64,000 nt of DNA from the NCBI GenBank assembly GCA_003342895.1, contig PTFA01000024.1:6942580-7006579 (forward strand), given 5' to 3'. Both the position numbers and the translations under genes were made by a program. The notes beneath the pieces were generated by a model. It was not told the origin of the DNA. It made no database searches and saw only the letters and a list, made by a program, of their open reading frames with translations. Source of the DNA: Casuarius casuarius (taxonomy: Eukaryota; Chordata; Aves; Casuariiformes; Casuariidae). Numbering within the stretch: the stretch's first letter is position 1; every line of letters starts with the position of its first letter. Shown piece by piece: positions 36,052-51,788 of this stretch.

Positions 36052-36949
36052 ACCAAAGATGAGCTGGAGAACATTTTTATACCAGTGGCATGACAATATC
36101 CTACCAGAAGACAAAATAAGGGCATGTGTTTAGTTTATCATGATGTAACGTAATTGTGTGCAGTGCAGGCAGCATCTTTTTCCCTTTTACCATAGACTTG
36201 TATCTGGTAACGAAAAGTGCTGGCCAAGCACCTCCTTGAACAATCCCTTTACTCCTCAGAAAGACTCTCCAGGGAAAGTGCTAAACTCCCTCTTGCCTTC
36301 CATCAAATCGTTTCAGTGTTTTTCTAGTGGGGTTGGATGCCATCTGATCCCATAGTTCCTCCAGACAGCGGATCACACAATGCTGTTTTCTTTCCATTTG
36401 GCTTTGTCTCCACAAGAAATACGCTTCGTGTAGAGAACACTAGTCTTCTTTTTCCACCCACATGCCGAAGCAAAAAAATTGAGGTGAATCCATAGAAACT
36501 CCCAGTATCTGTACAGCAGAAATCACAAAGTTCGAGTCAAATATATTTTTCCCTTTTTTTCATCCACATCAAAGGCATGAATACAACAAGGCATTGTTAG
36601 TTGTGGTGGGCAAACTGGAGAGTCTGCTGATATAACAGATCAGGTTTTTAAGGCCTTTGTCTATGCAGAGTTACAATAACGCAGAAGCCAAATTGATTAG
36701 AAAGAGAGGAGAGAGAAAAAAAATGATAGAAACTGAAAGACAGAGAGAGAGAAAAGAGATATGTCTCAATAATGTCTTAAAAGTCAATACTGTGTCTACA
36801 GATGGAGAAGTGCACATTGCTTGCCCTTTGAAAGCTTCTCCACAACTTTGTCATTAATACTGTCAAAGTTAAGAACACATTTTAATGGAGTTCAGCGGCA
36901 GTTGAACACATTCATTCACGCAGCCCATAAGAAGAAATGCTAGGAGGCA

Positions 36950-37802
<853 letters not shown>

Positions 37803-40800
37803 TCAGAAAAGGAAGGAGTCAGAAATAATTCCTCCAGACTCTCATGAGGAACAGTATCAAGATGCTAAATGAAGGGATGCAAAACATTTCCTTTTGGTCA
37901 TTCACTTAAGCTTGTAAGAACCAGGAAGCCATGATCTAAACTCCTCTCTCTCAGAGCAGCAAATAGTAGCATGATAGATTTCTCAACAGAATCTCCTAAG
38001 GAATTGTTTCTGAAGAACAACATTTCTAACATTTATTTGGCACCCCCTACCCAAGGAACTGAATGCACTATAAAATTATTGATTAACCAAACCTGTTAAT
38101 CCATTTTAAATTAGGCCAGTTTTACCCTCCATTTTAAAATTAAGGAAACCGTGAAAGATGCATGTAATGAAATCTGCAATGATGTTTCTCCTAGAAACTC
38201 TGTGATTTCAACTGATATCCACGAAGACACAGTGGTCTGACTGTATGACACAATAGGATCAGAATCTATGGTTTAATATCTTATTTTGAATGAATTAAAG
38301 CAATGTTATTGTCTTTACAAAGTTAATGATTGCCTCAAATTATTTTGTTCCACATTAACTACCCAGTCCTAAATAGCTTCACAAAAATTTCAGTCCTTTA
38401 GATATAGTCACTTGATAATAAATAACTTGTAAGACATGGACTGCTGTCCCAAATCAACAGAAGCTGAATTCTCCAGGAATCTTTTCCTGAATGAATACCT
38501 TTCTGAAAGTCTCTAATCTACTCTTCATTTTCTTCAAAATCCTGCACTTTCTTAAAATTGAGTTACTTAACCTCAATTCAACTAAAAACAATCTCTTACT
38601 TTTATTTCTATTTCCTAAACAATTTATTGTTCCCAGTATGTCACATTGTGACTGGATCAATCAATGAATAAATCCACTACTTCTAAAACAGTGTAACCAG
38701 CAGAGCTACTGTGATACAGATATATAGATATTCTGAGTACTTCTGCATCAAGGCAGCTGTGAATATTTCCAAGGAAGGAAAAAAAAAGGAAAGCTTTTTC
38801 AAGGACATCTAACTTTTGATTAATTCTCATTTTCCTGTCTGAAAATGTATTTAGTTATGAAACCACATTTGCACTTTCAAGCTTCTGTCAATTCAAAATA
38901 TCATTTCTCCTTGTGGGACTTTACATATGTTGTTATAAATAATACCCTGCTTGTTCTAATGTTGAAACAGCAAATGGAAGGAAAACCCAATAGAAGTTCA
39001 ATCAGGGTTCACATTATTTCTAAATCACTCAGAACATCCGCTTCCAGCTATTTGTCAGTAACTCAGCATTAGTGCAGCCTACCAAAAATACAGCTATAGC
39101 TGTTAGCGCTCAACCCTTTCCATATAGTGCCACAAGTCAACGTTCACTACTGATCCCATCAAAATTGAAAGTGATGCTAAAACTTTCACAGATGTGGTCT
39201 ATTCCTAGGCACATCTCCTCCTCCCCCTGCCTGAGATGCCGTGCGAGTGAGCAAGGAATATTTTTGTCCGAGACGCCAATTGAAAAGCAGGACTCCCAAG
39301 TTTATGTCCTGGCTACACTGTGGCTTTGCTTCTGACTCAATACAGGTTGCAGCGCGGAGGCTTAAGTGCCATTCAGAAGGGGACCCAACTCCTGCTGCTT
39401 GCAGTTGAACTTAAAAACATACCCACGAGCACCCAGCTGACAGAGGACGGATGCACGCTTTTAAGTGCTTTGCTCAGTTAGGCGCATTCGTCTCCATGTT
39501 ACTGTTTACCTGTCCGATAGGCAGAAGTGCTGTAAGGCTCCGTTCAGCAGATTTTTTAATGGTCTTTGACTGAGAAGTCAATCAACGGCACAGAGAGTTT
39601 GAAGTAACATATTAATATGCTGAGATGCAAACAAAGCTTCAGTTTTCCACATTATCATAAACTAAACCGAACATGGCAACCAAACAGCCCCAAATCACCA
39701 CTGTTACTCCCTGCTCAAGTGGTATTTCATTAGAAAGTCAGAAAAGTTAGTCCCTTAGAAACATGCAGCCACATACACCCGGCCAAAGGGCAAGTGCCAT
39801 TAAAAGGTGATTAGTGATGAGACGCTTTTGGGCTCATTAAATATTAAAATGGCTCTTAGATCTGCTCATCATATAGCCTCCACAATTGGTTGTTTTCAGC
39901 AATTTCTTTGAGTCATTCCTTAAAAATTAATGAAAGCTATAAACAATAAAATATGTCTCTCTCTATTTTTTCTTATTTGTCACATCCTACATTAACAGAT
40001 TTTTAAAAAGCAATTAAAAAACAACACTGTCCAAATCTTCCTTTCCCATGGTTCCTTGCTACAGAACCACAGTGCAGTTGTGGTAGGACTGTGTGCTGAG
40101 TTTTCAGTGTCATTCGGTAAAATAAATACCCCTAGAGCGATGATGATAAATGACTGCCAAATGAGGGATGTTGCAACAAACAGAACTAGAACATCACAGA
40201 CCTAGTTGTCCATCTCTGAAGTCACAGCAAGACTGACTCATCGGTACTGACACTTACCAAGAACTCAATTTACAGATAAGCACAAACCACAGGGCTTTTT
40301 GGCATTCTTCACAGACCTGCACAAGCACACATGGCCAGATATGGAGCGGTGTCCTTTTCTGTCCCTGAAGACAGAAGACTTTACCAGGAAGAGCATGGAG
40401 CTGGGACTGAGAAGTCCTGAGGTCTGTCCAGCTCTATCACTGCCCTTCTCTATCATCTTAGACAAGCTACTTCCAACGCCTTAGAGTCTTTGTGAAAATA
40501 ATATTTAGCCTCTTGGCAAAAGCATCAATAAAAGGTGTTAGCTATGATTATCAAGGGTCTTCTTCTTGCCAGACTGTATTGCAGTGAAGACAGATGTGAA
40601 ACACTTGGCATTACCTGTGGCGGGCTGAGCATCTTCTATCCCGCCTGGTCCAAGAGCACCTTCAACGTCAACTCTGATCTCAGTTCAGCCACATCAAAAA
40701 CACAGGCCAGGGTCTGGCCAAAGGCACTTTCTCTAAATGCACATTTCTTTCTCTATTAGCGATCAGTGGTCACTGAGTCAACAATTACTCAGCTCAGAAA

Positions 40801-43800
40801 TGCACTGAGGGCAGTGTTAGGTACAACTTAAAATGAAGCATGTGCTTCAGCGCTTTCTTGAACTGAAGCCTGTGACTTGACGCCGCAGTTCTTTGGATGT
40901 CTGAGACAAATCACCAGCCAGCTGTGAGGCTCCTTTTGTCTTTATGGCAGTGACGAGTCCAAGGACTCACAGCTGTGTCACAACAGCAGTGAACTGAGGC
41001 AGCATGCATTTTTGCTAATGTTTCCAAGCTCATAGCAAAGTTAGTGGGAATTCCCCAAGAAGGCCCAGTAAAAGAAAACATGAGTATCCTGACCAAACTT
41101 GAAAGGTGCTCAGTGCTTCAGGGGGTGCCTTCTGCTCATACTTTATTAAGAAATGCAAGTACTATACTGCTCTCAGATATTATTGGCATCCTGCAGGATG
41201 AGTCCCCTCGTATGTTACACCGTAACTGTAGTGCTGCTTGATACACATCTTTTTAAAATGGTCATGAGCTAAGCAGACTACTATTGCAGGTAAACAACAC
41301 CTTTAATATTTAATCTAGCTAAGGTTATGACAGGTTTAAAAGCATTACAGTTTTAACTTAATAAGATATCACTTTAAAATCTGTATTGTAGCTGTAGCAG
41401 GGCTGCAAAAATGACAATTTTATGGATACAAATTACAGTATATTTTCTTGGTGCTTATTTGAAGGCAGTTTCTTTATGATGGTTCATTTTTACTTAGAAT
41501 TGCACTTCTGTAGATCTTTCCTGCGACTTAGGTACTTCCAAATGTCAGTTTATGCAAGCGAGCACTCCCTAGCCCTGCTTTATATTGTTTCCTAGCAATA
41601 TTGGGCTAGAATCAATAGCAGAAGGCCTGGTGAATTAGCTTCTGCAATGTGCGAACTATCCACAGGGAGGAGACTGCTATGCCAAATCACTGACGCTGTT
41701 CTCCAAAGAAACACTTCCAAAGGGAAACTGCCACTCTGTTCCACATATGAAATGTTGTTACATTTTCGACAATGCAATGTCATTCCACTTGTCAACACTC
41801 TCGGCACTCATTTTTTAAATGAATTTAGCACTTTTGAAAGGTGCCAGATAAGCAGACCTTGAACACTCCCTTTGTCTATTTGCGAACATCAAGTTTAAAG
41901 GATCATGGTGCAAGTATCATGCCCTAGCTTTGAAGGAGGGGTTTTAATTCCAGAGTTTGTTAAAGTTTGTTCAGTTTCTAGCTTCAGATGTTCCTTGTCC
42001 TGATTTGTGGACAGCCACAAAATGATGGAGCTTGTCCACTGCAGAAATTTCTATACTAAGAACTAAACCAGGCCTGCAGTACAAAATACTGTTGGCAGAG
42101 CTTTTTGCTGCCATGGTTTGTACACATCCATCCATACATTCAATGAAAACCCAGCTTTGTGGCACTTCACAAATACCACCGCAGACAAAAGCCCTCAGCT
42201 GACTGTCGTCAACCTGCAATTTCCCTGCATCACTCAAAAATGTATCTGTCGACATCCTGCTCTGGTCACGGTTTCAACCTCTCCTGCCCAGCCACCACGG
42301 GAACCCAAAGCCCTGTTGTCTCATGAAATTCTCCAGTGTATTCTGGAAGTATTTCTTTCCCTGTTGGCCCAGGTTTGTGAGCAAAAGGATATGTTCTCTT
42401 GTAAAGAATGAGCAAATTTAATACCATGCTCCCGCTGGGAAGCTGTGTCGGGGGGAAGTCCAGGTAACTGACCTACAGGGACATGGAGGAAACCGGGCTC
42501 GAGGCAGAGCTCCACAGATAAGAGGCAAGCCAAGGGCTGGGAAAGGCACAAGAAATAATGTTGCCAAAGCAGCCACCCAAGCAATTCACTTCAGGCTTAT
42601 CCCTTGTCCACGTGCACCATGAATAAAGGGAGGACTGAGTGGACTGGACACACTTCTGCAATGCTGACCAGCTGCACTCCAGCCCAACTGCACCAGCGGT
42701 GAGGTCTGAGGAGCTGCGGGTTTGGCAGAGGGTTTGGGGGCTCCGGAGCCAGGCAGCAGGGTCCTGCAGGGGCTGACCAAAACGGAGGGAGCGACCTCTC
42801 TTCCTATTTAATGCTGGTGGCCATAGGTGGAGAGCACCCACCGCTGCTCTAGAGGGAAGTTTAACCTCCCCTTGCTGCTATGCAGGTGCCTTGCTCATAT
42901 CTTCATGAGGTGAGGAATGTCCCCACCAGCATCATGCAGAGGGACTGAATGCATAGAAATATCAAAATGTTCTGCACCTTCCCTATCCACCAGCACTCCT
43001 ACAGAGGCCAGCAAATCCAACCACCAGCACTTGCAGGCATCACATTAGATAATCCCATGATTTCGATCTCCAGCTTTAAGCAGTCGGTTACTCTGACTTC
43101 ATGCGGTAAAAAACTACAGCTACCAACTGCACTGCCTGGAAAAATAGACGTCTTCATTTATGTTCACAATTCCCAAGTTCCCATGATTCCCCCAGTGCAA
43201 CATTGTAATAACGTGACATGGTGCTTTGTACATTCTCTAAAGACTAGTGATGCTCTTTTTGCCAACAGAATAAAAGTAATCTGTTTACTTGGTGAGCTGG
43301 ATAAACCTGAATAAGTAAACCATGAGTTTCAGCCCTGATCCTGCCCCATGCCCTGTCTGGTTTGGCTGCTGCATCTCTACAGAGCCTGGCTGATCTTAGT
43401 GCAGCTCTGCCCAAGGACAGACCTTTTGCATTTCAGGGAGGTCATCCTGAGAGCAGCAACTCAGTTCAGCGTATGCTTCAATTAACTTTCATGTGACAAG
43501 TATACATTCAGTCTCTTTGATGTAGCTGGATCTTAGTTTGTCAAACTGGAACAAAGCTACACCTTTTGATTCCTTTATTCATCTACCTCTAATAATGCAT
43601 CCAGTGTATTTGGGAGATTATAGCATTTCAGGGTAGTTTTCACTATTTATCTTTCAGTCTTGTGACTTATTCCCCTATCTCAGGATGATATAACTGCGAA
43701 GAAATGTTCTCTGCAAAGACTATCATGTCTTATTGCTAAAACTGAAAACCGCTCCTTCTCTTGGTGAACATCTGCTCTTTCTTCCTCATAAAATGCTGGC

Positions 43801-46800
43801 AAATGTTTCTCTCAGCACAAGAAAAAAATCAGTAATTATTATTTTCATTTCTTCCATGCTCTGGCCTTTCAGACAAAGTCAACCTCTCCTCTTGAAATAT
43901 CATCAATCCTGCCATGTCCACTTGCAGAAAAGCAATATTTTATTTTCACAGTCTCAGTCTGGGTAACGAGCAATACCATTCTAGCACATGAGGTTACTAA
44001 ATTATGATATAAAGTGGATTATTTGCCAATAGCTAAAGACAGGTCCTTTCAATTTAACTTTTAACCCTATTTTAGCTCGTCTTTATTCAAGAGGGACTCA
44101 TGTTGAAAGTTCTTTATTAATTCTACCAGTCATCTTCTCAGAAAAGTGAAATGATGTCTAGAACAACATTTATTACACTGCAATTTCTTTCTTCAGTTGT
44201 GCGACATCAGTTCAATATCGTGTGTCAACCTTGTGTCACTGGAGATAAATTCTTCTCATCAGTCTCTGTGAAACCATGAGCGATATGGGGAATACGAACA
44301 AAGAGCAATTACTCACAGTTTCACATAATGCAAAAAAAAAGAAGACATTAAATGAAATTAGTAGATGGCAGGTTAATAACAAACAAAAGGAGGCACTCTG
44401 TCACGTAAGGTACAGCTGCTGGTGGAACTCAGCAATGCTTTTGAAGGGCGAGAAACAATTCTGCCAAAAGGGTGGAACGAAGGAGAGGCACCACATGTAA
44501 CTAAAATACCTGAATGATCTATTCAGTCTTCCAAAGACCTTTTTAAATGCTAAGTTGAAAGAACATAGAAACTGTATCTAATGTTGTGTTTTATACAACA
44601 CAAGAGCATATTAGGTCTGCCACAAATATAGGATAATTAATACACTGTAGTAGCTATAGCATTATGGAGAACTTATTCTTCCAAGAAAGCAAGATGAGGT
44701 GCACTTGAGGTAAGATCAGACAAAGGCTATGAAAAAGGTGACATGGTTCACACCTCTGACAAAAAAGAAAAGTTCCATTTTAGAGGCACGGGAGGAAAAT
44801 TAACTGAGTGGAAAGCTGCAAAATAATGGAGTTCAGTAAGGTGCTAATCAGCTCCTCAATGCCCTAGGATGAAGGGTATAGGAATGAGGAAGTCTATTCC
44901 TTTAGAATACTATTCCTTTTACTTTCAAATGAGAGTAATTTCACAATAAATGTGAATCTAAGTGAAAACAAAAGGAGGCATACTATGGTAAGTCGAAACA
45001 GAGTGTTTTAATGAGTTCAATGGACATGTAGATTTGTTTCTGGAAACGGGAATTCAGGACCTTGGTGAAAGAAAGGGAGATGGGGTTATAATAAGCCAGA
45101 GAAGAGCTGGCGTGTTGAACCACAATGGCCTCTTCTTTCCAAAATGCCTTGTATTCTGTCAACTTTGCATACCAAGTTATGCCATAGCATATGATTACTG
45201 ATCACTCCAGTGTCATGACTGGCAAGTCCTAACACGTAGCTCATGAAAAGTCCTGTATTTTGCTTTACAACAGGCGGTCACTGTATCACTTGTACCCTAC
45301 CACCATTTCCACATAAGCAGCTGAGGGTCTGCTGGTTGTTCCACTGGCTGAGAGACGATCAGGTACCATCTGCCAAGCAGCTGACACAACACGTGTTAAA
45401 ATCCTTACAGGCTCTGGCATGACCATCTAATGTGTCCAAGCCAACAGCAAAACAATTTTGTAATGCAATATTAATGAACTACAACTACTGCATTTCTGAT
45501 TTTTAAAGCAAACAGTATACATAATACCAAATTACACTTTCCATTAACCCTGAGGTGTCTGGGCTGCCAGGGCCAAGAAGGAGTTAAGAGTAACCTCTAC
45601 TATGCATTGGAAAACACAATCCTTTCCAATATTTCTTTCACGGAAAACCACATTTTTTTTTCGAATTTACTGTAGGTTAACGTAGCATGTCTGGGTCTAT
45701 CGGTCATGTCAAGTTATATCACAGGAGAAGAGGGGAGGAAAAGGAAAGAGCTTAGTTCATAGCTTTACTTCTCCCTTGTGAGCCACAAAAGTTTCCTATA
45801 ATGTACACTGCATGGGAGCACTACACTTTTTAGTTGAAAGGCCTCAGATGTTCTAGTCCTTTGAATTTTGTTAGATAGCCTCTCTCCCTTTCCCTGGGTG
45901 GCTAATTTGTCATATGGCTTATAAATACCGAGATTAGCAAACAGCCACAATGTATGTGAGGCAATAAAGTTAGAGAGTGGAGTCTTTAGTTCCACGAATT
46001 TTTGAAAGATGGGCAAATCTACTGAGTTTCCACATCAAATAACAGGGGGAAAAGGTTGTTTTGAACAGTCAGTGCAAAAGGGAAACAGGGAAGTCAGCCA
46101 TTTTATGTCCTGTTCTGGCTTGTTCACAGACTACCTGTATGACACTGAGCAAGTCGTGTCAGACCAAATTAACATCTGTCAACCACTGACTGCACAAGAG
46201 AGTTCAGAGATGCACCCTCTGCAGTGGGAAGCATCAGGAAAGGAGAGCAAGGCTGCAGGAATGCCAAGGAAGACCAGCAGCATCACTACTGCAGAAAAGC
46301 AGCACTTGCTCTTCTCTGGGCTGATTTATCTCTACTTGACTAAAGAGCAAGGGAGAAATATGACCACAACCTTGATCTATCTTCAAGGCTTATGTTGGGA
46401 ATGGCTACACTGATAGTGTCAATAGGCTAGTCTAAGTCTATGTGGCCACTCAGCGACACTGGCATGGGGCTGAGAGAGGTGAAAGTTACATCACTTCTCA
46501 GCCAGATCCTAATAAACAAGGCAATGGTAAGGTCCTTGTGCCCCTTCTCCTTCTCCGCTACAGCCTTACAGGCACTTTCTGCTTCTCATTTTCTCAGGGC
46601 CACAATTTCTCTATATAAACTGGAAAATGTCTGAGAAAACTTCCCCTAAAATAGAACAGAAAAAATTCTCTGTTGTTTTCCTTCCATTAGTTCTAGTTTT
46701 TGACTCCTCATTTGCACCACGACATCATTCTATGAGTTGAAACACGTATTTGATCTGAAACAAGGCATCAAAAAACATGTGATATGATCATCATTAAAGA

Positions 46801-47301
46801 TACTGATAACTGCTATTACAGAAAAAAGAATTATTGTTCATGCTTCATTCCTATAGAGTTTAGAAAGTTCTGCATTGTTCTTATCAAATTCATATGTTGA
46901 ATTATTCCTGAAGCCGTGCTTAAAATATTATTCTTGGATACAAGAGACAAAGTGTGGCCCAAGGAATGATGAAAATATTTTATAGCTCTTGGCTAAAATT
47001 CTGCACTGGTGTAAAGCAAGAATGTATACCAGCAGAGGGTTTGGCTCCATGGATTTGGGTTTTGGTCTTGCTTTTTTTCTTAGTTCTTTGCAATGCCTGT
47101 TTCTCCCCTCAACACTGTCATTTTCCATTTGGGAAATGTTATACTGCCTTGTGTTTACAGTGGCCCTGGAATTAACATGACTGCATTTGTTTAACAACAA
47201 CACTGAGCTGTAAATTCTGTCTGTAATGTCAAAGCAGATTCCTGCCTCTAAAACGGGGCAAGATAATCTCTTGTCATGCAAGCATTTGCAGAAAGTGTCA
47301 T

Positions 47302-47311
47302 CCCCCCCCCC
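47302..47311. repeat. Poly(C) run (C10)
   Basis: Ten consecutive C, in the NTRK2 intron. Confidence 0.85.
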
Positions 47312-50300
47312 AAAATTTCCTTGTGTATATCCGTTCCCTGATGGCATGTCATCGGGGTGGTGGTTTGGCTCACTGAGACGAGGCCTGTTGAACTCGCATT
47401 AGCAGGATCATTAGCAGGAGATCCCAGGGAACAGAGGAAGATCGCAGCCAACTGTACAAGGATTTTGGACTCTGTGCCAGCATCACTGCATTTCAGGTAA
47501 GGGCCTTCTGAAAATTTTGCGTGCCTGGATTTCCATGCCACCCCACAGGTAGCGCAAGGTACTCTGCACATCCTTCACCAAACACTGTGTGTGTGAGTAC
47601 AAGGGAGCAGGAAGCCCACAGCTACACCTCCTCTCCCTGCTCTTCCCTCCCTCATTTTGCAGTGACCTGAGCCCCGAGGGAGAACTCTGGAAAATCTTCC
47701 ACCCTCCCCTAGTATGAAGCTACCTCTTACGATAACAATGCAGCACCGAGCTGGTTCCTTCCTCATGCATACCTGCACTCTTCTCTAGATGAATAAGAAT
47801 CCTATTAAGGATTATGTCCTTTGCTTGCTGCAATATTAAGATAAAATAAATTTGTTTGGAGTTTTCTGAGATAATCTACAACTCCCATGTTTTGGACAGT
47901 TCAGGAATAATTTGTGCTAGGGCTCCCAAATCAACTTCTTTGAAAATTTGGCATGAAAAGAAACCATACTTAAATTAGGCTGGTACTAGGTTTTTGACGT
48001 ATGCTCATTTAGTGCCTGGGTCAAGAAGTCCTGATCAATACGTGAGGCTCCTACATACCCTTGCAGTAAATATAATACGTAATAATAACATTTTTTCTAG
48101 CTAATTGCAAAAAATCAGGAGTGAGCTCAGAGGCTGAATTTTAACTTGATTATATGCTAGTGGGTTATTGTAGCCCCCATATCATTCGTGAGTCTTGCAC
48201 ACATCAGAACATTTTCCATTTGATTTAGAGAAAACCTTTCTAAATATTGTTCCATAAAGCCTGTGTTTCCTTTTAAAGTCATGCTACCTTATAAGACTCT
48301 TCAGACATGTTTATGATGGCCCATATAGAATATTATCAAATGCACTCAGTGATGTTCTTATTAAAATATTATGTGCTTCAGGCCTTAGCGTATAGTTTTC
48401 TTTGTTTTCTTGCCAGGCAGGTCTATTATTCTTCCTGTATGTTAGGCTGTCACCCTGGTCTGACCCTGAATGTGGCCTCTAGGGTTATTTCTGTTGAAAA
48501 TTTCCCTGTATCTTGTATCTATCAGGATATTTTTACTTTCTGGTCTGCCATGGCCTACAGGATGTTTGTGGGTTATGGGGTTCCCATTAGCCTTGACCCT
48601 ATACTCACGCTGCAATCCCATTTTATTTTCCTTTCCTCCCTGTCAGATATGAGTTACTCTTCAAGACACATCAGTCACTGAGGTAGCTAAGAGACTCTAA
48701 TTCCAGCTTTTGTTAATGAAAGGCAGATGCACTATCACAGTCTCTCCTGAAAGGATATTCCTCCTGCCATAATGATTTTGAGCTTGGAAACGCACTGCAT
48801 TGTGCAAGACCTGTTCTGTATGGACGCTTCAGCTTTCCAGGACATCTGAAATGAGTGTAATCCAAGTCTTTTGGATCCCACCTGTTGCCTAACCAGAGAC
48901 CAGCTGACACTGACAAAGGAAAGTGCCTTGCTAACATGACGATTGCATGTGAATACTGACATTTTAAATAAATGCCCTCCAACATGGTGAACTGAGGATT
49001 TGACCTGCTTTCTTTTCAATTCTTTTCAATTCTTTTGAAAGCTATGCATAGTTATTTGTAGGAGGGACTGGGAGCTCTGTTGCTGAATACTGTGAACTAG
49101 GTAGAGAGGAAATGGAATTAATACAAGATCATGAAGATCCTGTCAAAAGATATATTCCACTTAGTTTCGACATGTTACTTACTTCTGGTTATACAGGATA
49201 ATATTTTATAGCATAATAGTAAACGCACTGTAGAATTTGGTAAAGGTAATTAACCCTTTATGAGATCTTCCTGCTATGGTCAGCATTAAATCTTTGACAG
49301 AAAATGAGAGGTAACTCCAGTTTTCTGTGAGTATTGTTGAGCTAGGGAAACAGAGAAGTGAGAGTTAACCATTTCAAACCCTAAAATAATGTTTCCTGTA
49401 CTTTCTTTGCCTATTTTGAAGAGATGACTATTAGCACCATATACGATCCAATACAGACCACGCATCTATCAAATGGGAATAAATTCTGACGGTTTCTGAG
49501 TGAAATTCAATCTGACTTCTTATTCTTTAAAGTCAGACAGCTTCTGAGCAGCCACAGTCCTCTTGTGACCATCCTAATGCAGTAACCACAGGAGCAAGTC
49601 ATGGTCCCAGAGCCTATGACCTGGCCCTGGAGGCAGAAGGGGAGACCTTACTCTGTTGAACAAACCTACTATGGGCTAGTCCCCCTCATGAGCACTTACT
49701 CATGTAAGGGTCTCTTTATGCTCCATCGGACCACTTTAATGAAGAAACATCTACTAGAGTAACTAACAGCTCAACAGCCTAGCCACAGGGAATGGGGGAA
49801 AAGAATCAAGATAAATACCAACAGAAGAGGATATGGGGATGGAGGGAGAACAGAGGGTGAACAGAAGTGGAGAGAAAGTAAAATGGTCACAAACGTAGGC
49901 CAGGGTATGTGGGAGTGGATGGCCAGCCAGCCTTCTCTCTATTCCAAAGGGTCTCCAACAAGCAAGCGCTCGCGAAACCATCAGTGTGCACTGTGTCCCA
50001 TCGAACTCTTGTGTACTGCGCTCTGTCCCCCTGTGGATGGGCTGACAGCTGGGAAAGGCTCTTTTGAGCACCAGTCTTGCATGTGCCTTTAAGTTCAGCT
50101 TTACTATTCCCCAGCTTCACTATTCACCCAGCTTCACTAGTCCACTCATGACACCCGGTAACATAATAGGCTCCTGCATAAGGTGACATATGGTCAAAAA
50201 ACTACCAAGTTAAGAGAAGCCTTCTCTGCTTCAGTGAAAGGAACGCAATATTCAAAATGAATACTGCTGAAAGGAATGCAATATTCAGACTAAGCATAAA

Positions 50301-51772
50301 TACCATTTCACTTCTCCAGCATGGAGGACACAAAAACTGCAGTGTCCTTGCTAATTTGTTTTTCTTTGGGGAGAGAGAAGGAGGGGGAAAAAAAGACTAA
50401 GGCAGATTCAGTTCCCTCTCTAAGAGGACACAGATATACAGCTCTCCACCGCCCTGCAGGCTCCTGTGGGCCTTGTTCAGGAAACAAGGTCACCTTTGAC
50501 TGGCTCCTGGGGGATTTCACAGGTTGCGAGCACTGTCAGAAGGTCCCGGTGGGACTGTGCTTTTCAGCTATCACCAGCACAACGAGGGCTCTCCCCTGAG
50601 TCAGGGAGCACTGCCGCTCGGAGCGAGCCTCTGGGCCCTCCCGAGGCGAAACTCAGGCAGAGATTTGGGGAAAGGATCCCAGCACTCAGACTCGCCAAAA
50701 ATTCCTAGGGCTCTGGGGACTATTTCTGCCACCACAGAGTGTGGGTGGAAATCGCAGCCACAGCCTACGCTGACTTACAGTTGTTCCCTCCAAAACACTG
50801 CCTGCATTTGTGTTCTGCTTTGCAGCTTTTGGCCATTCTGCATTTGCACCAGGCATTGCCTTCGTGGTGTTTAACATTGGGCCAATAATCTTTTATCGTT
50901 ATTAGCCATGTCCTTGTTCTCGGCTTAAGCTGAAACACACAACTGGCAGGGTCAGCATCTATTAACATCTTCATTATTTCTGTCCAAGGCTTAAATTCTG
51001 TGATCACGTTTTTGCACTAAGGGTGAAATTCATGCCTGTGGGGCCAGGCCAAGGCCACGCCGTGGCAGTCCTACACAGATCTCTCAACCAGAGGGCAAGG
51101 GAAGAACTACTGTACACCCACTGCTGGTTACCTGCACTGGGGTGGATGCCACTCGCTACAAGGTATTTGCCACAACAGAAACGTCTTCTTCTTATCATGA
51201 ATAGTGTCAAGATTGTTAATATTTAAAGCTATTTAATATTTCATATTTGATGTAAATGTTAATACTATAAAAATATTGTTAATATTAATTACAAGAAGAA
51301 AAAGGGTTTGTTTGCAGAGAAAGAGAAATGCAGCAACTTAGAGGAAAGACAGAGCTACATCTGCAAGCATGAGCTCGGATGCAGATAGCAGAATTCAACC
51401 TTCTCCTACTATCCTAAAGAAATGGAGAATATCTTTATATTGTGAAATGGTACATGGAAGCAGTCCATGTGTTACTGGATCCTAGATCGTTTTGTTCTGC
51501 ATTGGCAACACAAAGAAGAATAAGTGTTATCTTATTTAAAGTTTTATCTTATTTAAAGGTAGAGACAGGGGTATTTTGCGTAAGGACTAATTGATAGAAG
51601 AATCACAATAACTTTTGGATGTCATGTTAATATATTGTGATTCAGAAGTCTCAGACCAGAGTGTGAGGATGGGATAAACAGAGTAGGAGTCAAGAAGGCA
51701 GCAGAAAGTGCAGCTATTACTTCTTACGGACTGAAAAACTTCTCCTTGCTAAGAAAACCCAAAATTGCAAAT

Positions 51773-51788
51773 ATGCAAATATGCAAAT
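51773..51788. promoter_or_regulatory. Tandem POU-factor octamer sites
   Basis: Two perfect ATGCAAAT octamers lie head to tail at 51773-51780 and 51781-51788, preceded by a partial copy (attgcaaat, from 51765). POU-domain factors such as Oct and Brn proteins bind this motif. Function is inferred only. Confidence 0.4.

Larger units (their letters stand above)
31735..36949 (-). other. NTRK2: Probable NTRK2 3' untranslated region (distal end inferred)
   Basis: The sequence following the NTRK2 stop on the minus strand has no coding exon and several AATAAA signals. The most distal clustered pair is at 31776-31781 and 31757-31762, which would give a 3' UTR of roughly 5.2 kb. NTRK2 transcripts are known to have long 3' UTRs, so this length is plausible, but the end point is inference. 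In RNA order it contains a TA/TG-rich stretch (34010-33838), a CU-rich tract (33172-33049), a run of six G-tracts (32856-32813), an internal A18 (32637-32620), a hairpin (32124-32079) and a U20 (32000-31981). Truncated TrkB isoforms use other terminal exons, which are not in this window. Confidence 0.55.
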
